Origin: Tolypocladium sp. Sup5 PDA-1
Lineage: Eukaryota; Ascomycota; Sordariomycetes; Hypocreales; Ophiocordycipitaceae
Direction of reading: 5' to 3'
Assembly: GCA_000750105.3 (NCBI GenBank)
Contig: JPHH03000005.1
Coordinates: forward strand, 248,001-312,000
DNA length: 64,000 bases
Positions 63,179 to 64,000 of this stretch are shown here, one piece after another. The position numbers were made by a program, and so were the translations under genes. The number at the start of each line of letters is the position of its first letter. Position 1 is the stretch's first letter. The notes below the pieces were generated by a model, which ran no database searches, was not told where the DNA came from, and saw only the letters and a list, made by a program, of their open reading frames with translations.

Positions 63179-64000
63179 ATGTCTGCCGTCCCCCCCTTTC
63201 TCAGCATGCCGCAGAAGCCGAGCTACAACAACCCCGGCGTCCCAGGCCGCGTATCGCGTCTTCACGCCAGCGGTGCTGCTACCCGGGGGAGAGGATTGGC
63301 CCATTTGGTGTCCAAGTTCGAGATCCTCGACGCCATGTCGAGCGTTGACAACACCGTTGCGGAGGCGGAGGCGTCTGTGCTACGGGGCCACAGGAAAACG
63401 ACCGTGGCGGATTCCGAGGGCAGGTTGAAGCCGCCCCTGTCCGTGGCATCGTCAAAGTCGGCAGTGTCCTTGGCTTCGGCGGCGAGGAGCGCAGGCAACG
63501 GGTCGGGCGATATGTCACCAAAACGAGTACCATCTCCTGCTGTGTCAGACAAAAGCTCTCGCGCAAAGGATCCTGAGCCTAGTGCGGGCCGATTGTCGAT
63601 GGTGGCCGAGAGGAGGAGATTCTTCGAGGGGAGGCCGTCGGACAGCAATCTCAGTGAGTTGCCCTGGTCACCTTGCCTCCCCTTTGATGGTTTTGCACCC
63701 CCGCGGTGGAGTACAGTGAGGGTGTCTGGTACTGATCGTTCAACTTAGACACTTCTGGTTTCAGTCCTCAACAAAAGAAAGCCAGCAGTCGCATCAAACT
63801 TCCCCTGACATCTAGTTGGCAAAGTATGCGCACCAGGTCTCCACCGCCGAGTTCTAGATCGAATCATACGGTTCCTCAAGAAAATCCATCGAAAGCCAAT
63901 GTCCCGCACCGCCTGTCCCAATGTCTTCCCTTCAGCAGGACGTTTCCGTCACTCGTTGACAGGCAGAGCACACAATCGAACAGCGGACTGCTCCCAGATG
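63179..64000 (+). CDS. N-terminal part of a large Ser-rich protein, possibly a RhoGEF (partial)
   Basis: Exon 1 is 63179-63653, intron 63654-63747, and exon 2 starts at 63748 and stays open to the window end. The visible 243 or so residues are disordered and Ser/Pro/Arg-rich, with RVSRLHASGAATRGRGLAHL, VSKFEILDAMSS and a RRRFFEGRPSD segment near 155. Short VSKFE and FFE elements like these occur in front of the DH domain in some fungal Rho guanine-nucleotide exchange factors, but no catalytic domain is in view, so this is only a suggestion. Confidence 0.55.

Noticed and set aside
1..64000. CRISPR array or prokaryotic operon structures
   Set aside because: Spliceosomal introns and fungal families throughout; no spaced direct repeat arrays were seen.

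Overview
The window is nuclear DNA of a filamentous ascomycete. Most genes carry short introns (about 50-110 bp, GT...AG with CTRAY-like branch sites), the families are typical of Pezizomycotina (Zn2Cys6 regulators, Som1-type LisH protein, SRPK-like kinases), and the AT-rich repeat shows repeat-induced point mutation (RIP). A Sordariomycete, perhaps Hypocreales, is my guess from protein style only.

Layout. 1-8.3 kb: a RIP-destroyed 7.2 kb Ty3/gypsy chromovirus with two 454 bp LTRs and a 5 bp target duplication, followed by a tRNA-like relic. 8.6-15.7 kb: an accessory, partly decayed strip with a JmjC-like protein that lacks its first iron-binding His, a RIP-hit unknown reading frame, an internally deleted SRPK-like kinase, a SET-like remnant and a hAT transposase tail. 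15.8-41.7 kb: an ordinary conserved block with calpain, a seven-knuckle Gis2/Byr3 protein, a two-helix membrane protein, the U5 snRNP WD40 protein divergent from TRAPP Bet3, the LisH regulator Som1, then a GH5 glycosidase, a Zn2Cys6 regulator and a sugar transporter. 41.7-49.8 kb: a second accessory strip, mostly decayed minus-strand reading frames and LTR-like repeats. In its middle sits an apparently intact small secreted cysteine-rich protein gene flanked by inverted copies of one repeat family. 49.8-58.4 kb: a metabolic group (YWTD propeller, CaiB-type CoA-transferase, 3-hydroxyacyl-CoA dehydrogenase family enzyme, FAD-dependent NADH dehydrogenase-like enzyme) with a Zn2Cys6 regulator. 58.9-64 kb: an intact SRPK-like kinase, a conserved hypothetical protein, a 44 bp perfect palindrome bounded by 9 bp direct repeats, Tom6, and the first part of a gene running off the end.

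How genes may work together. GH5 + Zn2Cys6 + transporter (35.6-41.7 kb) looks like a small glucoside release and uptake group with the regulator divergent from the transporter. The 49.8-58.4 kb group looks like acyl-CoA or carnitine-like catabolism, with the CoA-transferase and dehydrogenase sharing a divergent promoter. Both are inferences from neighbourhood. Start codons were checked as ATG, and every multi-exon model given with coordinates keeps phase across all junctions, but splice sites were read by eye.
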